This document shows, one piece after another, positions 43,139 to 53,666 of a stretch of 64,000 nt of DNA (the first letter of the stretch is position 1; each line of letters starts with the position of its first letter). This DNA is from Nocardioides albertanoniae. GTDB lineage: Bacteria; Actinomycetota; Actinomycetes; Propionibacteriales; Nocardioidaceae. Made by a program: the position numbers and the translations under genes. The notes beneath the pieces were generated by a model. The model was given only the letters and a program-made list of their open reading frames with translations, was not told where the DNA came from and searched no databases. The stretch lies in contig NZ_VFOV01000001.1 in NCBI RefSeq assembly GCF_006716315.1, forward strand, positions 4,542,501-4,606,500, in the 5' to 3' direction.

Positions 43139-46100
43139 GACTTCCTCTACGGAAGAGGGCTCGCGGCGGGACAGGTCGATACCGAGCTCTTCGGCGGCAC
43201 GGAAGACGTCTTCCTCCGCGTCACGAAGCTCGATGGCCGAACCGTCCTGGCTCAGAACCTCGACGTTCAGGCACAGCGACTGCATCTCCTTGACGAGCAC
43301 CTTGAACGACTCCGGGATGCCCGAGTCGGGGATGTTCTCGCCCTTGACGATCGCCTCGTAGACCTTCACGCGACCAGGCACGTCGTCCGACTTGATGGTC
43401 AGGAGCTCCTGCAGGGCGTAGGCGGCGCCGTACGCCTCCATCGCCCAGACCTCCATCTCACCGAAGCGCTGGCCACCGAACTGGGCCTTACCGCCGAGCG
43501 GCTGCTGGGTGATCATCGAGTACGGACCCGTCGAACGCGCGTGGATCTTGTCGTCGACCAGGTGGTGCAGCTTGAGGATGTACATGTAACCCACGGCGAC
43601 CGGCTCCGGGAACGGCTCGCCGGAGCGACCGTCGAAGAGGCGGGCCTTGCCGTCGGTGCGGACCACACGCTGACCGTCCCGGTTGGGGAGGGTCGAGGCG
43701 AGCAGACCGGTGATCTCGTCCTCACGCGCACCGTCGAAGACAGGAGTGGCCACCTTGGTGCCCGGCTCCGCCTTGTCGGCGTGGATCTTGATCAGGCGCT
43801 GCTTCCAGTCGGAGCTCTCCGGGTCGTCGGAGAGGTTGAGGTCCCAACCCTGCTGGGCGAGCCAGCCGAGGTGGAGCTCCAGCACCTGTCCGATGTTCAT
43901 ACGACGCGGGACACCGAGCGGGTTCAGCAGGACGTCGACCGGAGTGCCGTCCTCCATGAACGGCATGTCCTCGACCGGCAGGATCTTCGCGATGACGCCC
44001 TTGTTGCCGTGGCGGCCGGCAAGCTTGTCACCGACGGAGATCTTGCGCTTCTGCGCCACGTAGACACGAACCAGCTGGTTCACGCCCGGGGGCAGCTCGT
44101 CGCCCTCCTCACGGTCGAAGACGCGGACACCGATGACGGTGCCCTCCTCGCCGTGCGGGACCTTCATCGAGGTGTCGCGGACCTCGCGCGCCTTCTCGCC
44201 GAAGATCGCGCGGAGCAGCCGCTCCTCCGGGGTCAGCTCGGTCTCGCCCTTCGGCGTCACCTTGCCGACCAGGATGTCACCGGTGGTGACCTCGGCGCCG
44301 ATGCGGATGATCCCGCGCTCGTCGAGGTCGGCCAGCATCTCCTCGGAGACGTTCGGGATGTCCCGGGTGATCTCCTCCGGGCCCAGCTTGGTGTCGCGAG
44401 CGTCGACCTCGTGCTCCTCGATGTGGATCGAGGTGAGGTAGTCCTGCTGCACCAGACGCTGGGAGAGGATGATCGCGTCCTCGTAGTTGTGGCCCTGCCA
44501 CGACTGGAAGGCGACCAGGAGGTTGGCACCCAGCGCCATCTCGGCACCCTGGGTCGCCGGGCCGTCGGCCAGCGGCGAGCCGACCTCGACCCGGGCGCCC
44601 TCGTCGACCAGCGGCTGCTGGTTGACGCAGTTGCCCTGGTTGGAGCGCTCGAACTTCGCCAGCTTGTAGCTGGTGTAGGTGCCGTCGTCGTTGAGGGTCT
44701 CGATCAGGTCGGAGGAGACCTCCTTGACCACACCGGCCTTCTTGGCGACGAGCACGTCACCGGCGTCGACAGCGGCGCGGTACTCGATGCCCGTGCCGAC
44801 CAGCGGCGAGTCGCTGCGCACCAGCGGAACGGCCTGACGCTGCATGTTGGCGCCCATGAGCGCACGGTTGGCGTCGTCGTGCTCGAGGAACGGGATCAGC
44901 GCGGTCGCGACCGAGACCATCTGGCGCGGCGAGACGTCGATGTAGTCGACCTCGTCGGCCAGGAGCTCGGAGACCTCACCGTCGCGCTGGCGGACCAGCA
45001 CGCGCTCGGTGGCGAACTTCATGTTGGCGTCGACGGCCGCGTTGGCCTGCGCGATGACGTAGCGGTCCTCGTCGTCGGCGGTCAGGTAGTCGATCTTGTC
45101 GGTGACGACACCGTTCTCCACCTTGCGGTAGGGCGTCTCGACGAAACCGAACGGGTTGATCCGACCGAAGGATGCCAGCGAACCGATCAGACCGATGTTG
45201 GGACCTTCAGGGGTCTCGATCGGGCACATCCGGCCGTAGTGCGACGGGTGGACGTCTCGGACCTCCATGCCGGCGCGGTCACGGGAGAGACCACCCGGGC
45301 CCAGCGCGGACAGACGACGCTTGTGCGTCAGGCCGGCGAGCGGGTTGTTCTGGTCCATGAACTGCGAGAGCTGCGAGGTGCCGAAGAACTCCTTCAGCGC
45401 AGCGACCACGGGACGGATGTTGATCAGGGACTGCGGCGTGATCGCCTCGACGTCCTGGGTCGTCATCCGCTCGCGCACGACGCGCTCCATACGAGCAAGG
45501 CCGGTACGCAGCTGGTTCTGGATCAGCTCACCGACCGTACGCATCCGGCGGTTGCCGAAGTGGTCGATGTCGTCGGCGGCGATGTCGATCATGCCCTGCG
45601 GCATCTCGAGCTGCTCGCGACCGTCGTGCAGCGCGACGACGTACTTGATCGTGGCGACGATGTCGTCGACGGTCAGGGTCTGCTGGTCGAAAGCCTCGGT
45701 GAGACCGAGCTTCTTGTTGACCTTGTAGCGACCGACCTTGGCGGTGTCGTAGCGCTTCGGGTTGAAGTAGTAGTTGTTCAGCAGCGTCTGCGCGGCCTCA
45801 CGCGTGGGCGGCTCGCCCGGGCGCAGCTTGCGGTAGATGTCGAGCAGCGCGTCGTCCTGCGCGGTGGTGCTGTCCTTCTCCAGGGTCAGCATCATCGACT
45901 CGTACTCGCCGAACTCTTCACGGATCTGCTCGTTGGTCCAGCCGAGGGCCTTGAGCAGCACGGTGACGTTCTGCTTGCGCTTGCGGTCGAGGCGGACGCC
46001 GACCAGGTCGCGCTTGTCGATCTCGAACTCGAGCCAGGCGCCGCGGCTCGGGATCAGCTTGGCGGTGTAGATGTCCTTGTCGGACGTCTTGTCGGCGGTG

Positions 46101-46606
46101 CGCTCGAAGTAGACGCCCGGGGACCGGACGAGCTGCGAGACGACGACACGCTCGGTGCCGTTGATCACGAAGGTGCCCTGGTCGGTCATGAGCGGGAAGT
46201 CACCCATGAAGACCGTCTGGCCCTTGATCTCACCAGTGTCGTTGTTGGTGAACTCCGCCGAGACGTAGAGAGGCGCGGAGTAGGTGAAGTCCTTCTCCTT
46301 GCACTCCTCGACGGTGTACTTGGGGTCGTAGAAGACAGGGCTCTCGAACGAGAGGGACATCGTCTCCGAGAAGTCCTCGATCGGGGAGATCTCCTCGAAG
46401 ATCTCCTGTAGACCGGACTTGTGAGACACGTCCTCACCCGCTGCTTCGCGGGTGGCAACCTGCTCCTGCCAGCGCTCGTTGCCGATCAGCCAGTCGAAGC
46501 TGTCGGTCTGGAGGGCGAGGAGCTTGGGAAGCTCGAGAGGCTCTGAGATCTTTGCGAAAGAGATGCGGCGAGGGGTGGAGTCACCCGACGAGGTGCGCGC
46601 GGCCAA
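43136..46606 (-). CDS. rpoB: DNA-directed RNA polymerase subunit beta
   Basis: 1156 residues. TTG 46606 starts [20 protein letters not shown] with AAGGA seven bases upstream, matching actinobacterial homologs. The rifampicin region reads [32 protein letters not shown] in two joined parts, with the Asp, His and Ser residues most often changed in resistant strains all wild type. C-terminal [22 protein letters not shown] motif and clamp end present. Promoter at 46709-46737. Confidence 0.97.
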   Translation of the reverse strand: MAARTSSGDSTPRRISFAKISEPLELPKLLALQTDSFDWLIGNERWQEQVATREAAGEDVSHKSGLQEIFEEISPIEDFSETMSLSFESPVFYDPKYTVEECKEKDFTYSAPLYVSAEFTNNDTGEIKGQTVFMGDFPLMTDQGTFVINGTERVVVSQLVRSPGVYFERTADKTSDKDIYTAKLIPSRGAWLEFEIDKRDLVGVRLDRKRKQNVTVLLKALGWTNEQIREEFGEYESMMLTLEKDSTTAQDDALLDIYRKLRPGEPPTREAAQTLLNNYYFNPKRYDTAKVGRYKVNKKLGLTEAFDQQTLTVDDIVATIKYVVALHDGREQLEMPQGMIDIAADDIDHFGNRRMRTVGELIQNQLRTGLARMERVVRERMTTQDVEAITPQSLINIRPVVAALKEFFGTSQLSQFMDQNNPLAGLTHKRRLSALGPGGLSRDRAGMEVRDVHPSHYGRMCPIETPEGPNIGLIGSLASFGRINPFGFVETPYRKVENGVVTDKIDYLTADDEDRYVIAQANAAVDANMKFATERVLVRQRDGEVSELLADEVDYIDVSPRQMVSVATALIPFLEHDDANRALMGANMQRQAVPLVRSDSPLVGTGIEYRAAVDAGDVLVAKKAGVVKEVSSDLIETLNDDGTYTSYKLAKFERSNQGNCVNQQPLVDEGARVEVGSPLADGPATQGAEMALGANLLVAFQSWQGHNYEDAIILSQRLVQQDYLTSIHIEEHEVDARDTKLGPEEITRDIPNVSEEMLADLDERGIIRIGAEVTTGDILVGKVTPKGETELTPEERLLRAIFGEKAREVRDTSMKVPHGEEGTVIGVRVFDREEGDELPPGVNQLVRVYVAQKRKISVGDKLAGRHGNKGVIAKILPVEDMPFMEDGTPVDVLLNPLGVPRRMNIGQVLELHLGWLAQQGWDLNLSDDPESSDWKQRLIKIHADKAEPGTKVATPVFDGAREDEITGLLASTLPNRDGQRVVRTDGKARLFDGRSGEPFPEPVAVGYMYILKLHHLVDDKIHARSTGPYSMITQQPLGGKAQFGGQRFGEMEVWAMEAYGAAYALQELLTIKSDDVPGRVKVYEAIVKGENIPDSGIPESFKVLVKEMQSLCLNVEVLSQDGSAIELRDAEEDVFRAAEELGIDLSRREPSSVEEV

Positions 46607-46708
46607 GAGGAATCCTTCGACAAGGTTCGCAGGTGGATTCGCAGCACGCCGACCACCGAACAGCCACCGGGCAGGCTGAGGGGCATTTGAGGGCATGCGC
46701 AAAGCGCC

Positions 46709-46737
46709 ATCGTACGCCACAAAAGCGCACTTCACAA
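46709..46737 (-). promoter_or_regulatory. rpoBC promoter
   Basis: TTGTGA (46737-46732), 17-bp spacer, TACGAT (46714-46709): a near-consensus actinobacterial promoter. Start near 46702 would give a 5' leader of about 95 nt before the TTG at 46606. With this promoter rpoBC does not depend on read-through from the mce operon. The rest of the 345-bp gap (46607-46951) shows nothing else I can name. Confidence 0.7.
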
Positions 46738-46929
46738 CACCGGACCCAATTCAAAGTCCGGCGTGCCTCATCACCTGCGGCGTTCGACCGTGGTGCTGCC
46801 GAACACTGCGTTGTCGAGCATCGCGGATGATCATGCGCTCATCGCGGCTCCGGGTCAAGCATCCTCGCCATTCGGTCCGCCGTCCGGGACTGTTGTTCCG
46901 ATCACTTGACAGGTAGCGCAAAGCGCTGA

Positions 46930-46945
46930 CCGGGACCTGTCCCGG
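46930..46945 (-). terminator. Weak hairpin after the mce operon
   Basis: CCGGGAC-CT-GTCCCGG, seven pairs, only seven bases after the last mce-associated gene; AGCGC-AAA-GCGCT beside it adds a second small stem. Could end the mce transcript before rpoB. Confidence 0.45.
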
Positions 46946-46951
46946 GGCCGA

Positions 46952-47956
46952 CTACTTCTGGCTGGGCTGCGTCTCGACCTTGTCGACCAGCCACCCGTCG
47001 TCGCTCTTCGCCATGGTGAGCATCGCGTACTCCTGGTAGCCGATCGGCGTGCTCCGCTGGGCGTTGGTGACCTGGCGGTCGACCAGCACCAGCACCTGCA
47101 CGGTGTCCTCCGAGACGCGGATGACGCCGGCGTCGACCGGGGCGAGCGTCTTCACGACGGTCTTCGTCTCGGGGACGTTGTCGACGAGCACGGCGAAGAG
47201 CCGGTCGTAGTCTTCGCGGTAGTTCTTCGTGATCACCGCGTGAGCCTTGCTCTTCGACTCGTCCATCTTGCTGTAGTCGTAGGACAGCAGCGGCACCACC
47301 GACTTCTTCGCGGCGGCGAGGGCGTCGCCGCCCTCCTCCTCGACGAGCAGCTTGTGGTTGCGGGTGATCTCCTTGCCCACCGCTCCCTCGGCCGTGCTCT
47401 TCGTGACATTGTTGTTGGCGACGGTGGTCACCTTCGGCTGACCGAAGAACACCACGCCGGCGGCGATCACCGCGGCCAGCGCGAGCGCTCCGGCGGCGAC
47501 CAGCGCCCAGACCGGGAGCAGCGGAAGCGTACGGCCGCTCGACGCCTTCTCGTCGGCGGCGTCGGTGTCGTCGTCGGCGTCACCAGCCGCGTCGGCGGCG
47601 TCGTCCGTGTCATCGGCATCGTCGTCGGGCTCACCGTCGGCTGCGGTGGCGACCGGTGCCACCTCGGCTTCTTCGTCGGCCTCTTCGGCGGCTGCCTCGG
47701 TATCCTCGGGCGCGGCGTCCTCGGAGTCGTCCTCAGTCACCTCGTCGGCTGCTGCGTCCTCACGCTCGGCCAGCTCGGCGTCGTACGCCGCGCGCTTGTC
47801 CTCGTCGAGGAGCACCGCGGCAGCGTCGTTGAGCCGGCGGAAACGACGGTCGGTCGGATCGAGGTCGGCGATCGCCGACTTCCACGCCGCGCGGATGTCG
47901 CTGGTGGCGGCGTCGGGCTCGACGTCGAGCAGGTCGTACCAGGTCGGGCTCGTCAT
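46952..47956 (-). CDS. Mce-associated membrane protein with N-terminal J-like domain
   Basis: 334 residues. Residues 1-66 look like a DnaJ domain (PTWYDLLDVEPDAATSDIRA, RFRRLNDAAAVLLDEDKRAAYD), but the Hsp70-contact HPD is changed to DPT. An acidic, low-complexity linker (about 67-140) follows, then one membrane helix (about 146-170) and an extracytoplasmic Mce-associated domain ending in YQEYAMLTMAKSDDGWLVDKV. The J-like part would face the cytoplasm. ATG 47956 overlaps the stop of the preceding gene (ATGA). Likely stabilises the Mce complex. Confidence 0.8.
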   Translation of the reverse strand: MTSPTWYDLLDVEPDAATSDIRAAWKSAIADLDPTDRRFRRLNDAAAVLLDEDKRAAYDAELAEREDAAADEVTEDDSEDAAPEDTEAAAEEADEEAEVAPVATAADGEPDDDADDTDDAADAAGDADDDTDAADEKASSGRTLPLLPVWALVAAGALALAAVIAAGVVFFGQPKVTTVANNNVTKSTAEGAVGKEITRNHKLLVEEEGGDALAAAKKSVVPLLSYDYSKMDESKSKAHAVITKNYREDYDRLFAVLVDNVPETKTVVKTLAPVDAGVIRVSEDTVQVLVLVDRQVTNAQRSTPIGYQEYAMLTMAKSDDGWLVDKVETQPSQK

Positions 47957-48585
47957 GGCGTCGTCCCTTCGCTGTTGTCCGACTTGGGCGCTTCCTCGGC
48001 GGGATACCAGTCGTCGACCAGCCACTTCCCGTTCTGCTTGACGAGGTCGACCTCGGTGCGCGCCAGCTGACGAGCGGCCTCGACGCGCTCCTTGGAGCCC
48101 TCCGACTTCGGGTAGCTGACCGCGAGCTCGGCGACGACCAGGACGGTCGCGCTGTCCTCGTCGAGCCCGGCGACACCGGTGCTGTGCACGTTGGTCGTGC
48201 GTCCGACCCCCTGCTGAGCGACGGTGGCCTCGGCGAAGGCCACGTTGCTCAGGAAGTTCTTCTCGAACTTCGGGGTGAGCAGCTCACCGACGTTCTTGCG
48301 GTATTCCGGCATCGTCTTCTTGTCGCTGCCGATGTCGTCGGGGCCGTAGGTGTTGACCCGACCGACGAACTTGTCGGCGGCAGACATCACCTGCTCGCGC
48401 TGGCTCACCACGGAGTCGTCCGCCCCGCGGGTCAGCTGCCAGCCGACATAGCCGCCGGCGGCGAGGATGACTGCGATCAGCAGGACCAGGATGCCCCAAC
48501 GCAGCAGACCGCCTCGCCGGGCGTCCGCCCGGTCGGGCTCTGCGCCGGTCTCCGTGTCGGGGACGGGCTCGGTGGTGGTGCTCAA
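47953..48585 (-). CDS. Mce-associated membrane protein
   Basis: 210 residues: acidic N-terminus, one membrane helix (RWGILVLLIAVILAAGGYVG, about 29-48), then an extracytoplasmic alpha/beta domain of the Mas/NTF2-like type (SAADKFVGRVNTYG, and VKQNGKWLVDDWYPAE at the C-terminus). Such proteins are encoded after mceF in most actinobacterial mce loci and are thought to assist the Mce shuttle. TTG 48585 is chosen as start; the upstream in-frame ATG is less likely. Confidence 0.8.
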   Translation of the reverse strand: MSTTTEPVPDTETGAEPDRADARRGGLLRWGILVLLIAVILAAGGYVGWQLTRGADDSVVSQREQVMSAADKFVGRVNTYGPDDIGSDKKTMPEYRKNVGELLTPKFEKNFLSNVAFAEATVAQQGVGRTTNVHSTGVAGLDEDSATVLVVAELAVSYPKSEGSKERVEAARQLARTEVDLVKQNGKWLVDDWYPAEEAPKSDNSEGTTP

Positions 48586-48726
48586 GGGATCACTTTCATT
48601 CGATCTGTGGTGGCTCGACAACGAGCCGATTCCAAGCGTCATCACCGTACGCTGCGCGCGAAACGATGGACTCAGCAGCGTCCAGGGTCCCGAGAACCTG
48701 GTGGCCGCGTGTGAGAGCTGGTGTGG

Positions 48727-49995
48727 CTACTCGGTCTCCATCGGCTGGAGGTAGAGCCACTTCCACGAGTCGTTGCCGTAGGAGGTCGGGGCAGCCTTCG
48801 AGACCGGCTTGGTCTCCTCGTCACCCCAGGTGAGCTTGCCGGTCTCCGGGTCGAAGTTGCCCATCGAGTCGGCGCCGCCGGCCGCGGCGCGCGGCAGCTG
48901 GCTGGATCCGCGCGGGTTGGACTTGCTCGGGTCCTCGGTGCAGGAGACATCGGTGTTGAAGGGGCGGCTCTCGAGATCGAGAGGGCTGCGCTTCTTGGTG
49001 CTCTCATAGCCCTGCTTACAGGGCGTCTGGGTGGTCAGCGCCAGCCCGAAGTGAGCCTGGGCAAGGCCCGGGTGGCCGACGTCGACGACGGCGAAGCTGC
49101 CCTCGACGACGGTCGGGAAGATCGAGAGCAGGTGCTTGACGCCGGGCAGGTTCTTCCTGACCACCTTGCCGGTCACCAGCACCTCGTTGAGGAGCTCGCT
49201 GATGTCGACCTTGTTCTGCTCGAGGAACGTACGCAGCTCGGTGGAGCCCGCGGATCCGCTCTCGATCAGCTTGATCAGATCCTTGTTGGAGCCCGCGAGC
49301 GTGCCGGTGAACAGCTCCAGGTCGTTGGCGAACGACTTGATCGCCGACGTGCTGTCGACCTGGCCCTGGAGCACCGTGTTGCTGTCGCGGATCAGCTGCG
49401 TGGTCAGACCGAAGTTCTGATCGGCGGTCTCCACGAAGGCGGTGCCGGTGTCGATGATGGTCTGCAGGTCCTGCCCCGTGCCGGCGAAACTCTTGCCGAG
49501 CTCGTCGACGGTGGTGGTGAGCGCCTTCTGGTCGACGGAGTTGACCGTCGTGGTGATGTCTTCGAGCAGCTTCTCGGTCGGCAGCGGTGTCGTCGTCGCG
49601 GCGCGGGCGATCTCGGAGCCCTCCTCGAGGAAGGGCTCGCCCTTGGACTGCGGCTGCAGCTCGACGTACTGCTCACCGACGGCGGAGCGGTTGCCGACCA
49701 CGGCGAGGCTGTCGGCGGGGATCTTGCCCTGCCAGTCCTTGTCGATCTTCAGCTTCACGTCGACGCCGGTGCGGTTGAGCACGAGCTCACCGACCTGGCC
49801 GATCTTGACGCCTCGATAGTCGACCTCGGCATCCTCGTAGATGCCACCGGACTGCGCGAAGTGAGCAGTCACGACGTAGTTGTCCTTGATGAACAGGGAC
49901 CCCAGCTTCGCGTAGCGCGCGCCGACGAAGCTGACCCCGACGAGGGTGATCAGCAGGAAGACCATCAGCTGCACCTTCGTGCGGCGAGTGATCAT
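48727..49995 (-). CDS. Mce family protein, MceF position
   Basis: 422 residues. One N-terminal membrane helix (VQLMVFLLITLVGVSFVGA), then the MCE domain (YVVTAHFAQSGGIYEDAEVDYRGVKIGQVGEL to VGEQYVELQP) and a long helical region that would form the tunnel with the other five Mce chains. C-terminal part is Ser/Pro-rich. Last Mce chain of the set. Overlaps the MceE gene (ATGA 49992-49995). Moves lipid or sterol from the outer layer to the YrbE permease. Confidence 0.9.
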   Translation of the reverse strand: MITRRTKVQLMVFLLITLVGVSFVGARYAKLGSLFIKDNYVVTAHFAQSGGIYEDAEVDYRGVKIGQVGELVLNRTGVDVKLKIDKDWQGKIPADSLAVVGNRSAVGEQYVELQPQSKGEPFLEEGSEIARAATTTPLPTEKLLEDITTTVNSVDQKALTTTVDELGKSFAGTGQDLQTIIDTGTAFVETADQNFGLTTQLIRDSNTVLQGQVDSTSAIKSFANDLELFTGTLAGSNKDLIKLIESGSAGSTELRTFLEQNKVDISELLNEVLVTGKVVRKNLPGVKHLLSIFPTVVEGSFAVVDVGHPGLAQAHFGLALTTQTPCKQGYESTKKRSPLDLESRPFNTDVSCTEDPSKSNPRGSSQLPRAAAGGADSMGNFDPETGKLTWGDEETKPVSKAAPTSYGNDSWKWLYLQPMETE

Positions 49996-51497
49996 GACAC
50001 GCCCTCCCCGTGAGTGTTTTTCGAGGTGCTCAACGCCGGGATCATCAGCGAGGTCAGACCCGGGTCGAGCTCCTTGCTCAGCTGTTCGTACGTGACCGAC
50101 TGGGTGCCGTCCGCGTTGGCCCCGGCACGACAGGCGATCAGCGGGAGGTTGCAGAGCAGACCCTTGTCATCACCGGTGCTCGGCGCCTTCGCGCCGGACG
50201 TCGAGTCCAACCCGAGCAGGTTGCTGAGCGTGGTGACGACGCCCTCTCGTACCGCCGTGCCGCACGCCGTCGCCAGCTGGCCCAGGGTCGACTTGCCGGT
50301 GAGCGAGTCGGTGAAGCTCTGCTGGCACACCGACACCGCAGCGGCGAGGCCCTTCTTGCCGCACGCGAGGTCCTTGACCTGCTTGAGCAGGTTGACGAGG
50401 TCTTCCCCGTTGGCCTTCTCGAGGTTGCGGTTGACCTCGTCGACGGTCCAGCAGACAGCGCCACCGAGGTCGGGAGCGTTGTCGAGCAGGGTGTCGAGGT
50501 TGAGGTCGACGGTGACGTCGAGGTTGACGAAGTCACCCATGTGCAGGTTGCGAGCAGCCTGGGGCGAACCGCCGACAGCCTGGTCGACGAACGGGTAGGT
50601 CAGGATCGTGTTCATCGCTCGCACGAACTTGTCACCGGAGTCGGCCAGGTTCGACAGCACCGGCTTGAGATCCTTCACGATGCCGATCGTGTTGTCCTTG
50701 GACGCCCGGATCACGCGTACGCCGGTGTCGCCGAGCCGATCGAGGGCCTTGAGCATCTTGACCAGGTCACCGCGCTGCTTGTCGATGCTCGAGAGCGCCG
50801 AGGGCAGCTCGTCGAGGGCCGCGTCGATGGAACCCATCTGCGCGTTGGTCGCCTTCGCCAGCGCATCGAGAGCCTCGATGGCCGAGACGATCTTCTGCTT
50901 GTTGTTGTCGAGCTCGGCGGCGAGCTCCTCGACCTGGTGCAGCACCGAGCGAGCGGAGTCCTCACGGCCGGCGAGGGCCTTGTTGAGCTCGGTCGAGATC
51001 GTCTTCAGCTGGGCCACGCCACCGCCGTTGAGCAGCAGGCTCAGCGCGCTGAAGACCTCCTCGATCTCCGGGTTGCGGCCGGTCTGCGACAACGGGATCA
51101 TCGATCCGTCGGCGAGCTTGGTCGACTCGGGCTCGGAGGGCTGCTCCAAGGAGATGAACTTCTCACCGAGGAGCGAGGTCTGCTGGATCGAGGCGCGGGC
51201 GTTGCCCGGGATGTTGACGTCCTTCTTCAGCTTCATCTCGACGGTGGCGACACCGTCGTCGAGCCACACCTTGTTGATCTTGCCGACGTCGACGTCTTCG
51301 AGCTTGACCGTCGACTGCGGCACCAGGTCGAGGACGTCCTGGAACTGAGCCGTGACCGTCATGGCGTTGTCACCGGCGTCGACGCCGCCCGGGAGCGGGA
51401 GGTCGTAGACCGAGAAGGTGCCACAGCCGCTCAGCATCAGGGCACCGGCGACGACACCGACGAACGCCTGAGCGGCGCGCTTCATCGTCTTCTTCAT
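49992..51497 (-). CDS. Mce lipoprotein, MceE position
   Basis: 501 residues. Lipobox LMLSGC near residue 25 marks it as the lipoprotein member, which in other mce loci is the fifth chain. MCE domain about 45-130 (MTVTAQFQDVLDLVPQSTVKLEDVDVGKI, LLGEKFISLEQP), long coiled-coil region about 160-330, C-terminal Cys-bearing domain. ATG 51497 overlaps the MceD stop (ATGA). Confidence 0.9.
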   Translation of the reverse strand: MKKTMKRAAQAFVGVVAGALMLSGCGTFSVYDLPLPGGVDAGDNAMTVTAQFQDVLDLVPQSTVKLEDVDVGKINKVWLDDGVATVEMKLKKDVNIPGNARASIQQTSLLGEKFISLEQPSEPESTKLADGSMIPLSQTGRNPEIEEVFSALSLLLNGGGVAQLKTISTELNKALAGREDSARSVLHQVEELAAELDNNKQKIVSAIEALDALAKATNAQMGSIDAALDELPSALSSIDKQRGDLVKMLKALDRLGDTGVRVIRASKDNTIGIVKDLKPVLSNLADSGDKFVRAMNTILTYPFVDQAVGGSPQAARNLHMGDFVNLDVTVDLNLDTLLDNAPDLGGAVCWTVDEVNRNLEKANGEDLVNLLKQVKDLACGKKGLAAAVSVCQQSFTDSLTGKSTLGQLATACGTAVREGVVTTLSNLLGLDSTSGAKAPSTGDDKGLLCNLPLIACRAGANADGTQSVTYEQLSKELDPGLTSLMIPALSTSKNTHGEGVS

Positions 51498-52636
51498 TCC
51501 TTCACCTCCACCAGGCCGCCGAGCGACATGTCGTAGGGCACCCCGTAGGAGGAGCCGGTGCCGAGACCGATGGCCGCGGATCGGTTCAGGCCGGGGAGCT
51601 GGCGGATCTCCGAGCACGTCTTGGCACTGCTGCCGTTGGTCGCCTGGTCGACCAGGCTGCACAGGAACGAGGCAGGGTTCTGCAGGATCTCGTCGAGCAC
51701 CATCGTGATGTTGGCGTTGGTGTCGAGCGTGCCCGTCTCCGGGTTGTAGGCGAGACCGAGGTTGTTGAGCGCGAGCGGCGCCGTGTGGAGGCTCTCGTCG
51801 AGCGCCTTGCGCTGCCGCACGAGCACCTTGCCGATCCGGTTGAGGCTCTTGATGTCCTCGCGCAGGATCGACTTGTTGTCGCGCACGAACTGGGTCACCT
51901 TGGTCAGCGCCTCGGAGAGGTTCTTCATCGACGCGGCCAGCTCGTGACGCTCACCCTCCAGCATCGAGGAGACCTCGGAGAGAGCCTGGGCGAAGTCGCG
52001 TACGGTCTGGTCGTTCTCGGCGAGCGTGCCGATGAAACCTTCCAGCTGCTCGGCGGAGTTGAAGAACTGCTCGTCACGGTTGTCGAGCGTCTTGGTCAGC
52101 TTGCCGAGGTCGCCGATGGTGGAGTTGATCTTCTCACCCTGGCCACCGAGGTTCTTCGCCGTCTGCTGGAGAAGGTCGGTGAGCGCGCCGTTCTTGTTGG
52201 CGCCGTCGGGGCCGATCGCCACCACCAGGTCGTCGACGCTGGAGTAGATCTGGTCGAGCTCGACCGGCACGGAGGTCTTCGCGGTGCTCAGCACCGCGCC
52301 GTCGGAGAGCTTCTTGCCGCCGTCGTAGGCGGGCGTGACCTGCACGTAGCGGTCACCGACGATCGACGGCGAGATGACGACGGCCTTCGCGTTGGAGGGC
52401 AGGTCGACGTCGTTCTCGTATTCCATGGTGACCTTGACGTCGGTGCCGTTCGGCTTCACCTCGGTCACCTTGCCGACGGGCACACCGAGCACGCGCAGGT
52501 CGCTGCCCTCGTAGAGGGAGACCGTGCGCGGGAAGTGCGCCACCAGCGTCTTCTCGCCGGTGTCGCGCACCAGGGCCCAGGAGCCGACCGCGACGATCAG
52601 GGCACCGATGATGATCGGGACGATGATCTTGTTCAC
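51494..52636 (-). CDS. Mce family protein, MceD position
   Basis: 380 residues. Membrane helix at the very start (IIVPIIIGALIVAVGSWALV), MCE domain about 30-110 (LVAHFPRTVSLYEGSDLRVLGVPVGKVTEV, IVGDRYVQVTPAY), then long helices. GTG 52636; the 52-bp gap to MceC is the only real gap inside the MceA-F row and contains the motif TCGCTGACGCTCG also seen at 62684. Confidence 0.9.
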   Translation of the reverse strand: MNKIIVPIIIGALIVAVGSWALVRDTGEKTLVAHFPRTVSLYEGSDLRVLGVPVGKVTEVKPNGTDVKVTMEYENDVDLPSNAKAVVISPSIVGDRYVQVTPAYDGGKKLSDGAVLSTAKTSVPVELDQIYSSVDDLVVAIGPDGANKNGALTDLLQQTAKNLGGQGEKINSTIGDLGKLTKTLDNRDEQFFNSAEQLEGFIGTLAENDQTVRDFAQALSEVSSMLEGERHELAASMKNLSEALTKVTQFVRDNKSILREDIKSLNRIGKVLVRQRKALDESLHTAPLALNNLGLAYNPETGTLDTNANITMVLDEILQNPASFLCSLVDQATNGSSAKTCSEIRQLPGLNRSAAIGLGTGSSYGVPYDMSLGGLVEVKE

Positions 52637-52688
52637 GCCGCCACCTCCGTAGCCCAGAGGTTCTTGTGGTTCACTCGCTGACGCTCGC

Positions 52689-53666
52689 TCACGGGTTCTT
52701 CCCCCCTGTTAGAGCCGGGACGGGAGGCATGTTCTGGATGTAGGTGTCCCACCACGGACCGTTGCCCAGAGTGTTGTTGAAGACCTTGTAGAACGGCGCC
52801 ATCAGTCGCAGCGACTTCTCGAGGTTCTCTTCGTTCTTCGTGAACACGTCGAGGATCACGTCGAGGCTCTCGAGCGCCGGCTTGAGGTCGGCGCGGCTGT
52901 CGTCGACCAGCATGGAGAGCTCCTTGGAGAGCTGCTGGGTCGAGACCAGGAGGTTGTGGACGGCCTCGCGCCGCTCGACCAGCGCAGCGAAGAGCTGGTT
53001 GGCGTTGTTCATCAGCGTGATCAGGTCGTCGTCGCGCTCGTCGAGCACCTTGGTCACCCGGTCGAGCTGGGTGAGCAGCGACTCGATGCGCTCGTCCTTC
53101 GCCGCCAGGTTGCGCGAGAGGTCGGAGACACCGGTGAGCGCCGCCTGGAACTCCTCAGGTGTCGTACGGGTCAGGTCGGCGAGCGTGGTGAGCGCTGCGG
53201 CGAGCTGGTCCTTGTCGATGTTGGCCGAGGTGTCGGCCAGGCCCTCGAAGGCCTGGACGACGTCGTAGGGCGACTCGGTGCGGTCGACCGGGATGGTGGA
53301 CCCTGCCTTCATCTGACCCTCGCCCGCGGGCTGCAGCTCGAGGTACATGTCGCCGAGCAGCGTCTTGACCCGAGCCCCGGCGCCGGACTTCTCGCCGAAG
53401 TTGACCTTCTCGCGGATCTTGAAGCCGACCTTGACCTGGTCGCCGTCGAGCTCGATCGAGTTGACCTTGCCGACGCGGACGCCGGCCACCCGGACCTCGT
53501 CGCCGGTCTTCATGCCACCGGCCTCGGAGAAGTTGGCGTAGTAGGTCGTGCCACCGCCGATCAGCGGGAGGCTGTCGGCCTTGAAGGCCATCACCATCAT
53601 CATCACGAGGACGGCGATCGAGATGGCGCCGATCTTGACGGGGTTACGTTCGCGGAACGGAATCAT
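52689..53666 (-). CDS. Mce family protein, MceC position
   Basis: 325 residues. MIPFRERNPVKIGAISIAVL start with membrane helix (about 11-30), MCE domain (YYANFSEAGGMKTGDEVRVAGVRVGKVNSIEL, LLGDMYLELQPAG), helical region, short C-terminus. ATG 53666 overlaps the MceB stop (ATGA) and is preferred to the TTG at 53678. Confidence 0.9.
   Translation of the reverse strand: MIPFRERNPVKIGAISIAVLVMMMVMAFKADSLPLIGGGTTYYANFSEAGGMKTGDEVRVAGVRVGKVNSIELDGDQVKVGFKIREKVNFGEKSGAGARVKTLLGDMYLELQPAGEGQMKAGSTIPVDRTESPYDVVQAFEGLADTSANIDKDQLAAALTTLADLTRTTPEEFQAALTGVSDLSRNLAAKDERIESLLTQLDRVTKVLDERDDDLITLMNNANQLFAALVERREAVHNLLVSTQQLSKELSMLVDDSRADLKPALESLDVILDVFTKNEENLEKSLRLMAPFYKVFNNTLGNGPWWDTYIQNMPPVPALTGGKNP

Noticed and set aside
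52675..52687. TCGCTGACGCTCG, also at 62684-62696, as a possible dispersed repeat
   Set aside because: Only 13 bases, in GC-rich junk next to stop codons; too short to claim as a family from two copies.
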